Below, in pieces: positions 9,309-20,695 of a DNA stretch of 64,000 nucleotides. Position 1 is the first letter of the stretch. Each line of letters begins with the position of its first letter. The notes below the pieces were generated by a model. It worked only from the letters and a program-made list of their open reading frames with translations, was not told the origin of the DNA and searched no databases. The position numbers were made by a program, and so were the translations under genes. The DNA is from Owenia fusiformis. Lineage: Eukaryota; Annelida; Polychaeta; Sabellida; Oweniidae. The stretch covers positions 7,464,571-7,528,570 of the forward strand of contig CAIIXF020000011.1 in assembly GCA_903813345.2 (NCBI GenBank). The letters run 5' to 3'.

Positions 9309-12300
9309 ATGTTTTCCGGGATGAACATTGCTCGAGCATGTACAGGAGTTGTAAAACATGCTTTTTTTCCAAAAATTATTTTTCCCACCTCAAGCTCTCC
9401 AACGTTGGCTAGTGTTCAGGTGCTTTTGCTACATACAAGTGGTGAGTAAAATCACGGACCTCGGCCAGATTCCTACCATTGGTCTCTAGGCTAAATATGT
9501 TGTTGTAAATTTACTCAAAATCTTGTAGTTGGTACCTCTTGCTCTTATTGGTCTTTCATATTCTGCAGTCAGTTTATCGATAAATATAACACGTCATACC
9601 TCAAATGTCTTGTCTCAGTCACTAGTCTAAACCATGTTAGCATCTCTTGATAAAAGAAGAAAATAGTTGAGTGGAAAGTTAAAGGCAGAATCAGATCTTT
9701 AGGGGGGTAACAAAATTACAAGCAACTTGTATAATTGACCTACCAATCTATTCCTTACAATCTCAAATACAATATCTCCAAAAAAATTCACAATATGTTA
9801 TAAATTGGTGAAGTTATTAATGATTCAAGGTGCAAAAATGGGTGAAAAATGTTTAAATTCTCCCAAATAATAAGAATGGTAACCATTCTTATAGAAAAAT
9901 AATACATTATTGTAAAAATCTTTAGTTTTCCTTGAATAAAGTATGCACTTTTGTGATTTTTAGAAAATAGACATGACAAGGAATGACATGAGCCAAAAAT
10001 ATTCTAAAATTGAAGCAATTTTTTGTTTAGCCTGCTAGCTATATCTGATTCTCTCTTTAATGTCTGGCTTTGGCAATTTCCGGTGATCATGACATCTATT
10101 ACGCTTTCAATTAGAAGGATATGCAACTCTGTGTAATAAACACAAGACCTTCAAAATGAGCAATGCCATGCTTCGCTTTTATGGCAATATTTCAAAAACT
10201 ATTAGATAGATATATATAAGTATTAGAGTCAATACGTCTAAATCCAAACGGGGGGGGGGGGGGGGTAAACCCGAACGGGTTGCAAACAATGGCAAGCAAA
10301 TCATTGAATTGAATAATAGCCCCTCTACTACCTCTATATTACAATTATATCCTGAAAGATACCATATAATGATATATACCAAACACTCTAACGATAAAAT
10401 AATCAATTATGATGATCTAGGTGTTCGGAATTACCCCCATGCTAGTGTTTGGAATTACCCCCACAAACCCTATGCCTTAAAATAAATAGATGTCACTTAT
10501 AAATCAATTATATTTGGGGTTATTGATATGCAGGGGTGTCAGGATCGAGTATCATTACTTCAGGGTACCATATAATGATATACCATCAATCTAACAAGTA
10601 AAACAATGAAGTTTAGTTAAGTGTTTGGATTTACCCCCATGCTAGTGTTCGGAATTACCCCCTAAAAAATCTCCTGTTTGGATTTACCCCCATAAAATAC
10701 ATTGTATTCAAAGTGGTATAACCCAGATTTTTTGACAATTTATCGGAATATTTTTTTGCAAATGCATTTTACAGCATCTAATTCACATAACATATATAAA
10801 ATTATTCTACAGATGTGCAGTACAGCCAAGCTAACTACATTTTTTGATGGGGGTGTTTGGAAATAGACGTATTGACTCTAGTATTATTTTGAATGAAAAT
10901 TAATTTTCAATGTGATTAAATCATAAAATATATTCAGTCTCATGTAAAAGTAAACAAAAAGACCAATAAGAACAAGAGGTATCAACTTCAATATGTTCTC
11001 TTCGAGTATTGCATTGTGGGTAATTATTTAAGAACACATTCCAATACAAACATAATATGTGGGAGAATGTTCACCTTCGGTATTGTCATAATTATGGTGA
11101 ATTCCATTTTTTATTAAATTACCAAAATGTATGGAGATAATCATGTTTTTATTTTTGAATTTCACTAAAATATGAAGAGAGTACAGGGCAAATATTTATC
11201 ACTCGAAGCTTGAGAGATGGTAAATGTAAAGGTCATTACGAGGGTCATGTTTTTGGGTGGTTATATTTTGGATGTACTATTTTTTGTTTCATATCTGATC
11301 CTCTCATTATTTTATTGAGCCTACCACCAATGGGGACTGGCTCGGGAATTGGAGTAAAATGTTTATATGATAAAAAAAATGTTTCTGCCAATGACATTTT
11401 AGAGGACAGGGAGACAATGTCACCAATGTAAGAAATAACAACATGAACCTGGACTGGATTGACATCTTTAGAAACTCTGATTCCATACTATAGTCAAGAG
11501 GGGGAATTCCCTGGAGTTCAGTGATGATTTGATTGGTCAAATTTTGTAAAAGTGCTTCGATTAAAATATTATGTTGATTTCTTTGGTGTTTACCAATATT
11601 ATTAATTATTCCATGTCAAGAGAAAGAAAGATGTAAGGAATATGTTTATATCAAATAAAAAATCACATCGACGTGTGATATTCAGAAACTCACGCTGACG
11701 CTTGGCGATCGGAAAAAATGAATGGGGGAGTAGCTGATTTCTGCTAGAAAATTCAATAAATCCAGAAGATTTATTTTTTCAAAAGAAAGCTTATTATCTA
11801 ATTACTGAATGAATAGGCACACAGTATGGAAGAATATGTTAGGTCTAGGGGTTTTTCTTTGGAGGGGGGTCAAACTAAATACTAAAAATGATAAAAATAC
11901 TAATTTGAAATATATTTTTCATCCCATTCTCCTTTCCTTTACCATTCAAGTTACAATAATTCATCTTGTATTCAACAATATTGTTTGTTATGAGAAATGA
12001 TGACCTGGTAGGTTTGATTGATAAGAGAGATTGCTATAAGGATAGATTGCTATAAGGATAGATTGCTATAAGGAGAGATTGCTATAAGGGGAGATTGCTA
12101 TAAGGATAGATTGCTATAATGAGAGATTGCATAAGGAGAGATTGCTATAAGGAGAGATTGCTTTAAGGGGAGATTGCTATAAGGAGAGATTGCATTTACT
12201 TACAGCTGATACTTTTCTGTTTGCAGACGTTGACTGTGGCAAATATACTGGCAGGAGATCAAAGAAGAGAACCAAGAGATTTCTTCAGCGTGCCAAACCT

Positions 12301-15300
12301 GAAATCTTAGACCTTGCCTTTGCAGGTAAATATATATTGTGGTTAAGATTACTCCCGTATGTCTATCAGTCCTTCATTCACTACTCCATGTTATTCCGAA
12401 CTTCTGTACATATTACTCTTCAATTTTTTTTCAAATTTCTTTTATTAAACAATTCTATGAAATCTTATATCCACTAATGGATATAAATGATTTTTTCAAA
12501 GCCATAAATATTCCTATATTTTTATGGACTGAACATCATTTCATGTTTGGATCATCACATTACTTATTCTTATATTCATAGGAGACATGGCAGAACAACC
12601 GTCCGTTGACTTGAGTTTACCACGTGTGGATTACCAGCAGTCTGAACAGGTCAAAGTGTGAGTAATACCAGTTCCTTTAAGAAAGTGTGTTTTCAAATGA
12701 AAATAGTGTCATGTGGTTAAGGAATAAATAATGATAGGCCATTCAGTATGGTGAAATTCAGCACAGGTTGGACAGAACAAAGCACGAATTGAAGATGAGT
12801 GCATTTGTACTGACATTCTGTCCAACGAGTGTAGAATTTCACCATATTTAATGGCCTATCATTACGTATTTATTCTGATTCAAACATAAAAATAAAAACA
12901 TTGTTTGGAAAATTGGGGTTCAGGGGTCCATAAAATAACCAAACTTGCTGCTGTTTTCGCCATTCATAAGTGTGACGTCACAATTTATAGATACATGGAT
13001 GATTGAATAGAGCACGGTCGTGCATCTATGGAGAATTACAGAATGTTCTCTATTGGCTATGCTGCATTCTGATTGGTTGAGAAATTCAATTTTAGCACGG
13101 TCATGTTTGAATTCATGATATTTTTGAAATGTGAATGTTTCTTTGAGTCCATATGTAATAGAATCTACCCTCAAAATAACTTAAGCATGTGATCATTATT
13201 TTACAGTGCCGAGGAAGCAGTTCAAAAAATCTTCAGTCTGGAGTTTGCAGATGGGGTGAGTGTAAAATAAATGTTTATCAATATTTTAAATGATTTTTGG
13301 GGTTTAAAAACAGCAAATATACACACAGGCCAATGGAAGCCAGGACTCAGATAGACTGCAGCTCACTAATTTTCCATAGTAGCTTGCCCTTCACAAGAGT
13401 CACTTTGGGTTGTGTGTAAATATTGCAGTATTAAAACTTCAAATACACTACATTAATCAAACTAATATCTTGTTTCTCTTCATATTTATTCACTTATATG
13501 TTTTTAATTAATTTTAATACCATAATAAGCAATCTTTTCAGTAAAAATGGTGACCTTATCGTACTGAACATGCACACATCTGTGGCTAAGGCTTTCTAAC
13601 TTTTCTATCCACAGATGCTTGTTTGTTGTCTTTATAAAGTACATTAATTTCCCTTGAGAATGCGCTATACAGAATCACACCCTGAACTTGTTGTTGAACA
13701 TAATCTTCATTTTAGTAGGATAAGGTCATCATTTTTACTGAAAAACCGCTGATAATCCTTAGTAATGTAAGCAAACCGAATAAAAAGATGGGTAGTTCAC
13801 CCAGGATGATAAGGTCTTGGATATTAACATTGAAATTTATCTTGGTAGATTTTTGAAGTAATTTTTACATGTTAAAGTATATATTTAAACTCACTAATTC
13901 TTCACCATATATCAATGGTCCTTAAGGCCATTTGGCAGTTGTGAAAATCAACCCACAAGTTTCAATGCATCAATCAGCATTTATGTTAGCAATGACATTT
14001 TGTTTGTATCACAACAGACTTTGAAGGGTCAGAAACCTTCTTTTATTTAAGTATCTAAACTTGAAAAGAAATATTTATCTAATAAGTTAGTCTCTTATTT
14101 TTATCTAACAGGCAGTCTTTTACACTAACAGTGTTCCTCAAGATCCTGTTATATCTGCTACACATTCTTTCTTCTACATGACAGTTTTCTTAAAGGCCTT
14201 GTTGTGTTGGGTGGACAGTCGTTCCTCTACATGTGACAATATTCTTAAAGGCCCTTCTGTAGTCAGAACTCCTTGTGATATAGATCAGTACATTTGTAAA
14301 TGAGTTAAAAACTAAGATATTTGTGGTGATATATATAGCTGTAGGACCTACATATTTGCCTGGTTCTATTGAATAAATAAACACACAGACTAAAAATGGT
14401 GTGTAGCAACACACAAATGATAGGAAAATGAAGCTGATTAGGTGAGCAAGTCTGGCCATTTGTAAAGTCCACTGGTAGTTCACCTCTCTATAGTTATAGA
14501 GTCTTCCACTAGACTCTTCTCTGGTATCTTTGGAAGTTCCTGGTGCAACAATCTTATTGGCTACAACATGATCCTTCAAAGAAATCTCATTGGTCACTGC
14601 CTTTTCCATTGATGAATCTTGATTGGTTTCTAGATCTTTCTCAGAAGCAATTTGATTGGTCGCTGGAACTTGTGGAAGTTTTTGCAAAGAAGCCTGATTT
14701 TTTAATTCATTGTTTTCAGTATCATATTTGAATATTTCTGAATATTTTTCTTCATGACATATTGCATTAATAGATTTATTTAATTCTTTAAAATCATTCA
14801 CTCTATCTTTGGAACCATCAATAGTTGCCTTGGAGATTTCTGCATTATGTTGTGATTTTGTATGTTTATTGTTTGCATTTTCACTGCTCTCTTCACTTTC
14901 ACCAGCTTCTGTTGTATGTTCAGGGATTGCATCTTCATTAGTGATTCTCTTGTTTTCCTCATCATGTGCTTTGTTGATAGAGTGTATCTCATTTGGAGTA
15001 CATGTAGCTATCTGGGAAACAGTCCAAGCACTTGTGCAAGGTATCACCTTATCACATGCTATTACATTTATTTTGATATTTGGCTTTGTATAATCCATAT
15101 TGATATTAAATTCTTCTCTAGGAGGTCCTTGCTGATCCCACTTGTAATCCATGTTACCTGGTATATCATCATCAGCCAACTTTTCTGTGTTATTTCTTTG
15201 TTTAGTGGAATATTCTGTGTGCTTGTTAGGAGCAATCTTTCTCTTACTTGATGTCTTTATTGTAACATGTTCCTCTTGTGGTATATCTACTGATACATTT

Positions 15301-18300
15301 TTTCTTCTTTTGCTTGGTACTCTGAGATATTGTCCTGATTGTATATTCTTCTGTGAGGAAGTAGATGTATCCTTAGGTTTAGGGTGTGAATGGTTGTCTT
15401 TGATTTGATTGGTTGCTTTCACAGTCCTTTCACTGACTGGAGTAATTCTGTTATGTTTGATGGGTACATATGATATACTGATTTTAGGTGGTATAACACC
15501 CTTTTTTGTAAGTCTTTTTATATGTCTGGACAACATTTTGAAGGTTGCAATTTGAATTCCAATCAGTATAAATATATGTATCGCTGTAATTATACTCAGG
15601 CTCATCAGAAAATATTCATTGTAACCATTTGTTATTAAACATCTCTTGTCTATAGATCTGTCATTTAAAAAAGCCAAGCTAAGAAATCCATAAACTGTCC
15701 ATATTCCCCATGTAGCGAAAATCATCTTTGTAGCAGTTCTCTTACTAAACGCACCTTGGTGATTATGTGATCGTTTTGTCAACAAGAAACTCTCGAGCCA
15801 CAAGAGAAAAATTCCTGTGGCTGTGGCGCACCCTGATGTGATGAGTATAATCAAAATGAACAAACATACATATGGCATGTCCAAATACCCAGTGCTTGCT
15901 AAAAGCGCCCTCAGTACTAGCATACTTCCAAATGTGATATCACTGGCGGCTAAATGGGTGCGGAACAGATTTGAAACTGTCTGGAGTTTCTTGTAGCGCT
16001 TGACGGCCATTATGACCAATGAGTTTGTGAATATCATTAGTGTCCCTAATATAATCTGAAGTGATATTATAATCGGACTATAGTATGTTGGTCCAGAGTC
16101 AGAATTGTTCCAAGTTGAGTTATTCATCGTCTCAAATATTGAAAGAAGAAAAGTTACTTCTGATTTTATTTTGTGTGTAGTGGATAAGTATGTTATTATC
16201 TTCCTCCAGCTTATTCTATACTACAGTTGTATATACACATATATTTAAGAAATTGTTCTCCTTTTCTGTGTATAACTTGAGTGTTATTGTAAATTGTATA
16301 TCGATTGAAGTAAATGTTCACTTTTTTTTTATTATTTCATTCACTTAGTTGCTTTATATTTTTATAATTTGAATGAAATTCTGAAAGTTGAGTACAATTA
16401 ACATGTGACCATTTCTTGTTTATTTTACAATGAATTCCATCAGTTAATTTGTAAGCAATCCCTATTCTAGCTCTGTTGAATATATCTTTAGACAAAATGA
16501 AATAATCTAAAAGATTACATGTCTCATTTCCGCTGTCATGTTTGCCTTATATTACTACAGTGTACATCCAGGGTGGGTCAAAAAAACATCCTTATTTTTT
16601 ATTTTGTGATGTTTTTTAAAAATAATGTATGGTTTCAAAAATCGATTTACTGGAGGTGCAGGTGTAATTGTTCCTAAGAATGGCATTAACAAGTCATTTC
16701 ACCCAGAAATTAGCTAAAGAATTCTATTTTTATATTAAAGGGATTCTGTGTGTGAATATTTCAATTATTTAGATTTCGCTGTGGATTCAATTTTAAATGC
16801 TTCTAAACGATCTTCTTATACTTACTTTGATTTCTATTAGTAATTATTAGACTTCCCCGTTTCATAAAAACAACGTTATCACAATTTACTCGACTGGAAA
16901 ATTCCTTTCTGGTCTATCGTAATAAAGATGAGCTGGAACACCTTTCAATCCTCAGTCTAAATATGGCTTTTCAAGGTTCAATAGAAGACTTTGAATGGTC
17001 CTTCATGCATAGTTCGTAAATAGAATCATCAGAAAAGGTTTTAAACCACCAAATAGTCTCTATGCCTGCAAAAAAATGTTGAACCATTTTGTCAGTTGTA
17101 TGTAAATCTTTTGGAATATACTCCCAATGTTCCGATTTTAACAAAAATATAAATTACGATAGTGTATGACCATAACATGTCTCCTATAATATATAAATCG
17201 CTTAAAATGTCCTTCTCGTATGAACAGTAAAATTTCAATGTTGATTATAACCTTAAAATATGGAGTTTACATTCACTCCGCCATTTTCTGTCAACCTTTC
17301 TAATCTCAAAATACTGCTTGAGAAATTCTTATACCAGTTTGGAGTGTATCGTGTAATCAATAGCTGCATTCCTAGCAGAAATATTTGTGATATTAATGCA
17401 AAATTTGATAAGCAACTTTTAAAAGATAAAACATATGGACATTTTTTGACCCAACCTGTAGTGAACACTCATTTCATTAGTGACTTAAATTCTACACCTG
17501 GGGTCTTATATGCCTCCCTCCCTTAGCAGATTGATATCAATTTACAGAGTTCTCTCTAATGAAATAAGATTTTTAACAGCTAAACATGTTTTACCTCACA
17601 AATTATACAATAGAGGAGACACCATCATGCTGACAAGCGCATGATCTGATTTCGGTATTTATTATATATTCATCACAGCTCAAATTATATTGATGGGCTG
17701 TGATTGATCAGATTACATGGCATGACCATTTGACAATTCAATCTAACGCATTGAAAGTCCTTGGTGTCATATGTGATGTTGTTAAAGCTAACTAAGTGAT
17801 AATGTCATATTGCCTGGATGAGCTATACGATATTCCATCCCAATATCACATGAAGACAATGTTGTTACACTAATGCATTTGCTGACATAAATATTATATC
17901 TAATTTCATTATCATGACATTTTATGTAATGTTTTGTTTTGAAAATGTGTATTATTTCATGAATAAAACTGCTCGATTACTTGATCGTTTGAATTACAAA
18001 TTAATTTGAGTTACGACAGATTGAGCAATAGTCCTGGGTGATAATTAGTGTATTGACGCTGTAGATGTTGTAATTTTATAAAATCAGGCCCGTAGCCAGG
18101 GTGGGGGGTTCGCAGGGTTCGGGCGAACTCCCCCCCCCTGGCCAAAAATTCTTTCAAAATCATGCAGTTTTTCACCATTTTGAGCACTTCTCAAGTGATT
18201 TTAGCCATACTTCGGCCAAAATTGTCAAATGTGAACCCTCCCCCTGTAAATTTTTGAAAACTGACCCCCCCCCCCTTGGCAAATCCTGGCTACGGGCCTG

Positions 18301-20695
18301 AAAATAGTATATGTATTTATATTTCCAGTCAACCTCTTAGTCTTTTTGCCAGTGAATGACTTCTACATATTTATATTTCCAGAAAGAAGTCCTTAAACAC
18401 AGAATGGAAGAGATGAGATTGAAAATGCAGAAGAATCCAACTGATATATTCTCAGCAGAAATCAGAAGTGAGTATGAGTTTGCGGAATCATCACCTGGGT
18501 AATGTAACCAAATATGGTCTTGTTTTGAAATAAAACGTAGAACAAGTAGAGAACAAAATAAAGAGACATCTATTCAACACTCTATGAATTAATAGAAATA
18601 GCAGAAAATAAGGTCACTCTTATGAGTAAACTTTTTTCTTTTTTTCCATATGACTTTATTTCCTTCAGTGTAACAATTACATTTACAAAAGGAAGATATG
18701 ATAAATAAATGTTTCTTGTGTTGTCCTACAGTCATATGGTTTTGAGTTAACTTGGTAAGATAGAAATTATATGCAGCTCTTTCTCATTTGTGTATTTTCA
18801 CTTCAAGGTGATATGTAAGGAGTTAACTGTGCATTGAAAGGTCCATGTGCAGTATGGCAAGTGATTTTAGACAGTCATATCTTTCACCATTAGTATTTTT
18901 TGGGTATAAATACAGTGGTTTTTATTAAAACAATATGTTTTCTTTAAAGTGACGTCCCCGTGATAGTAAAATATCAATCCCACTCTCTGAAAAATTATGG
19001 ATTAGGACCCCACCTTGTCACTTTTTTAAAAATGTAAGGCTTATTTTCTAAAAAGAGGATCTTGTTTTTCTCAAATTAAATATATCAGTTTCTTCTACAC
19101 TATATTAATAACTTCTGAAAAGAGAAATGCGATAAAGTTAAAAACCACATTTCCCATGTTATTTTCCCATAGGGAAAACTCATGCTACCCATTGTTTTCA
19201 GCATGATTTTGGTCATCGAAAATTGATATCTTCAAAATTAGACTTTCAATACCATTCTACTTTTGAAGATGTTTTAGACCCCTTGTTTCATATTTTCATG
19301 CAATAAAAATCAGAAAAAGAAGATCCTCTGGATCTTTGCTCATATTCTGATGTTTGTTGGATTCTCCAAAGTAGTTATGTGCTGGGTGGAATCACATGAG
19401 GTTTTGGGGCAAAATACATTTTTAAACATAAAATATACACTGTATTTGTATACATGCTAGTCATTTATTTACATGTACTTGTTTTGTTTATTTTAGTTGC
19501 TCTCATGACAGTTCAGATCAGAAATTTGATTCCTCATGTGACACAATTCAGAAAGGTAAGTCAATCACTTTAGGTCACTGGTCAATCACTTTAGGTCACT
19601 GGTCAATCAATTTGTCACTGATCAATCACTTTAGGCCACTGATCAACCATTTTTTGTCGCTGGTTGATCACTTTAGGTCACTGGTCAATCACTTTAGGTC
19701 ACTGGTCAATCACTTTATGTCATTGGTCAATCACTTTATGTCACTGGTCAATCACTTTAGGTCACTGGTCAATCACTTTAGGTCATTGATCAATCAATTT
19801 ATGTCACTGATCAATCACTTTAGGCCACTGGTCAATCACTTTATGTCACTGGTAAATCACTTTATGTCACTGGTAAATCACTTTAGGCCACTGGTCAATC
19901 ACTTTATGTCACTGGTAAATCACTAGGTCACTGGTCGATCGCTTTAGGCCACTTATCAATCAATTTTTGGTCACTGGTCAATCACTTTAGGTCACTGGTC
20001 AATCACTTTATGTATGATTTATGTATGATTTAAAATACATGTTTAGTTCCATGAATTATAATATGATTTATACTTTAACTGCAATGCTCAATCACACCCA
20101 TGATACCGCATTATTCTTTTCAATATTCAATCAAATAACTCAATTCTTTTTTCAGATGATCATATTGTAAGGCAAACAATTGGTACTAGTCTTTTGAGTA
20201 CAGTTTTCATTTTGAAGCAGGAATCTAAGCCTAGTTGGAGTTGAAACAGAGCCTTATACGTTTAAAGAATTTTCTGTTTATTTTCAGGACAAGTGTGCAA
20301 AATCTAAGCTGTATTTAAAGATCGCTAGGAGGAAAAAGTGGCTTAAACTCCTACGTATGTTGGACTACAGCCGTTTTGTCTGGCTTTGCAATGAACTGAA
20401 AATTAAATGGATTCCATATCCTGTTTATAAGGTTGATCCATCTCGTAGTGCTACTAGACGTAGGGAAGCAGTACTCGCAGCTCATCAGATAAAATTTGCC
20501 AAACTTGATGCATTGAAAAAAGAACTTTCAAAGGAGAAGGATGATTTTATGATATATAAAGAAACATCTTTAACGGAGATTGAAAGGCAATTAGCTGATT
20601 TGAAAATCGAACAGGAAAAAATTGGGTTCGATTTTGACGTTGCTATGAAAGAACAGCCACCTCATTTCAAACCCAAAGTTCATAGAATGCGCTAG
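9309..20695 (+). CDS. MRPS15: MRPS15, mitochondrial small ribosomal subunit protein uS15m, complete
   Basis: This protein binds the small-subunit rRNA in the mitochondrial ribosome. Seven exons: 9309-9441, 12227-12325, 12582-12657, 13207-13255, 18383-18467, 19497-19555 and 20288-20695. All are GT-AG and phases 1,1,2,0,1,0 join cleanly, giving 302 residues. Residues 1-45 are rich in Lys, Arg, Ser and Thr with no acidic residue, like a mitochondrial targeting sequence. The S15 helical core ends in exon 7 with KIARRKKWLKLLRMLDYSRF, the family's RR-K-LL-L-DY signature. A charged coiled-coil-like tail (about 220-275) and a basic C-terminus follow. The ATG at 9309 is chosen as first in the exon; an in-frame Met four codons on is possible. 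Intron 4 houses a GPCR gene. Introns 1 and 6 carry minisatellites next to splice sites. Confidence 0.93.
9528..10986. mobile_element. 1.46 kb element with 29 bp terminal inverted repeats
   Basis: GTTGGTACCTCTTGCTCTTA at 9528 continues to TTGGTCTTT at 9556. Its near-complement lies at 10958-10986 (AAAGACCAATAAGAACAAGA onward). Internal sequence includes a second inverted-repeat pair (9679-9696 with 10043-10060), a perfect 23 bp palindrome at 9870-9892 and the separate element 10221-10884. No transposase frame is visible, so it is non-autonomous or decayed. Confidence 0.6.
10221..10884. mobile_element. 664 bp inverted-repeat element with GAGTCAATACGTCTA ends
   Basis: The left end TATTAGAGTCAATACGTCTA and the right end TAGACGTATTGACTCTAGTA are inverted copies, followed inward by ATCCAAAC-G-rich and C-rich counterparts. 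A run of 16 G sits at 10250-10265. Inside, a unit containing GTTTGGAATTACCCCC and GCTAGTGTTCGGAATTACCC recurs several times (10420-10700). There are no coding frames. It is nested within 9528-10986. Confidence 0.75.
12029..12195 (+). repeat. 16 bp minisatellite before MRPS15 exon 2
   Basis: About ten copies of AGATTGCTATAAGGAG with variants GGAT, GGGG and one shortened unit. It ends 31 bp before exon 2, within the zone where branch point and pyrimidine tract would be expected. Confidence 0.85.
12728..12866. repeat. Foldback element with AATGATAGGCCATT ends
   Basis: The left arm TAATGATAGGCCATTCAGTA continues through TGGTGAAATTCAGCAC. The right arm carries GTGTAGAATTTCACCATATT and AATGGCCTATCATTA, with inner TTGGACAGAA and TTCTGTCCAA pairing too. 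About 139 bp, almost one long hairpin, in MRPS15 intron 3. Confidence 0.75.
13535..13745. repeat. Inverted-repeat element in MRPS15 intron 4
   Basis: The left end TTTTCAGTAAAAATGGTGAC plus CTTATC pairs with GATAAGGTCATCATTTTTAC plus TGAAAAA at the right. The length is about 210 bp with no coding capacity. Confidence 0.7.
14042..14047 (-). terminator. Candidate GPCR polyadenylation signal
   Basis: A minus-strand AATAAA about 145 nt beyond the GPCR stop codon, a normal distance for a short 3' UTR. Confidence 0.4.
14190..16127 (-). CDS. Rhodopsin-class (class A) GPCR, intronless, nested in MRPS15 intron 4
   Basis: The product is 645 residues with seven membrane segments, presumably a plasma-membrane receptor. 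The N-terminus is short, with glycosylation sequons at Asn2, Asn3 and Asn7. TM1 carries Asn35 (1.50); TM2 LAASD with Asp63 (2.50). Cys88 (TM3) and Cys163 (loop 2) can form the usual disulfide, and Trp140 marks TM4. The DRY position, 24 residues after Cys88, is Glu112-Ser113-Phe114, so the key Arg is missing. TM5 lacks the usual Pro. The third intracellular loop is huge (about 200-555), hydrophilic and Lys/Glu/Ser/Thr/Asn-rich. TM6 reads CCYTP (Tyr for the toggle Trp). TM7 ends NVLIY in place of NPxxY. The frame is intact and the start is the first Met. Ligand and subfamily are unknown. It is antisense to MRPS15. Confidence 0.88.
   Translation of the reverse strand: MNNSTWNNSDSGPTYYSPIIISLQIILGTLMIFTNSLVIMAVKRYKKLQTVSNLFRTHLAASDITFGSMLVLRALLASTGYLDMPYVCLFILIILITSGCATATGIFLLWLESFLLTKRSHNHQGAFSKRTATKMIFATWGIWTVYGFLSLAFLNDRSIDKRCLITNGYNEYFLMSLSIITAIHIFILIGIQIATFKMLSRHIKRLTKKGVIPPKISISYVPIKHNRITPVSERTVKATNQIKDNHSHPKPKDTSTSSQKNIQSGQYLRVPSKRRKNVSVDIPQEEHVTIKTSSKRKIAPNKHTEYSTKQRNNTEKLADDDIPGNMDYKWDQQGPPREEFNINMDYTKPNIKINVIACDKVIPCTSAWTVSQIATCTPNEIHSINKAHDEENKRITNEDAIPEHTTEAGESEESSENANNKHTKSQHNAEISKATIDGSKDRVNDFKELNKSINAICHEEKYSEIFKYDTENNELKNQASLQKLPQVPATNQIASEKDLETNQDSSMEKAVTNEISLKDHVVANKIVAPGTSKDTREESSGRLYNYREVNYQWTLQMARLAHLISFIFLSFVCCYTPFLVCVFIYSIEPGKYVGPTAIYITTNILVFNSFTNVLIYITRSSDYRRAFKNIVTCRGTTVHPTQQGL
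16569..17458. mobile_element. Mariner-type non-autonomous element, 890 bp
   Basis: The left end is CAGGGTGGGTCAAAAAAACA. The right end TGGACATTTTTTGACCCAAC continues CTG and is followed by TA; these are inverted copies. Ends of this shape recur at 34983-35605, where the TA duplication is complete. Only short frames lie inside and none resembles a transposase. It sits upstream of the GPCR within MRPS15 intron 4. Confidence 0.65.
18085..18300. repeat. CAGGCCCGTAGCCAGG inverted-repeat element, copy 2
   Basis: It has the same 16 bp ends and body as 8479-8683. A 5 bp direct repeat AAAAT flanks it on both sides. It lies 82 bp upstream of MRPS15 exon 5. Confidence 0.85.
18468..19496 (+). other. MRPS15 intron 5
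   Basis: Nothing beyond ordinary AT-rich intron sequence is seen here. Confidence 0.5.
19560..20015 (+). repeat. 21 bp minisatellite starting at the MRPS15 exon 6 donor
   Basis: About twenty copies of GGTCACTGGTCAATCACTTTA, with variants GCCACTG and GTCATTG. The first partial unit (GTCAATCACTTTAGG) overlaps the splice donor GTAAGT at 19556. Since 21 is a multiple of 3, one frame reads as a repeated SLVNHFR-type peptide of about 100 codons; this is almost certainly not a gene. Confidence 0.92.

Larger units (their letters stand above)
9442..12226 (+). other. MRPS15 intron 1
   Basis: No coding exon is seen. Much of it is a nested pair of inverted-repeat elements (9528-10986 enclosing 10221-10884). 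From about 12029 it is a 16 bp minisatellite that stops 31 bp before the exon 2 acceptor. Confidence 0.6.

Noticed and set aside
14543-15408. Several plus-strand frames opposite the GPCR
   Set aside because: Shadows of the GPCR's low-complexity intracellular loop; no domain or codon signal of their own.
17253-17526. Frames at the right end of the 16569 element as transposase remnants
   Set aside because: No catalytic motif or helix-turn-helix pattern seen; part of each frame is the terminal repeat itself.
19612-19926. 104-codon frame with SLVNHF repeats
   Set aside because: A translation of the 21 bp minisatellite in MRPS15 intron 6.
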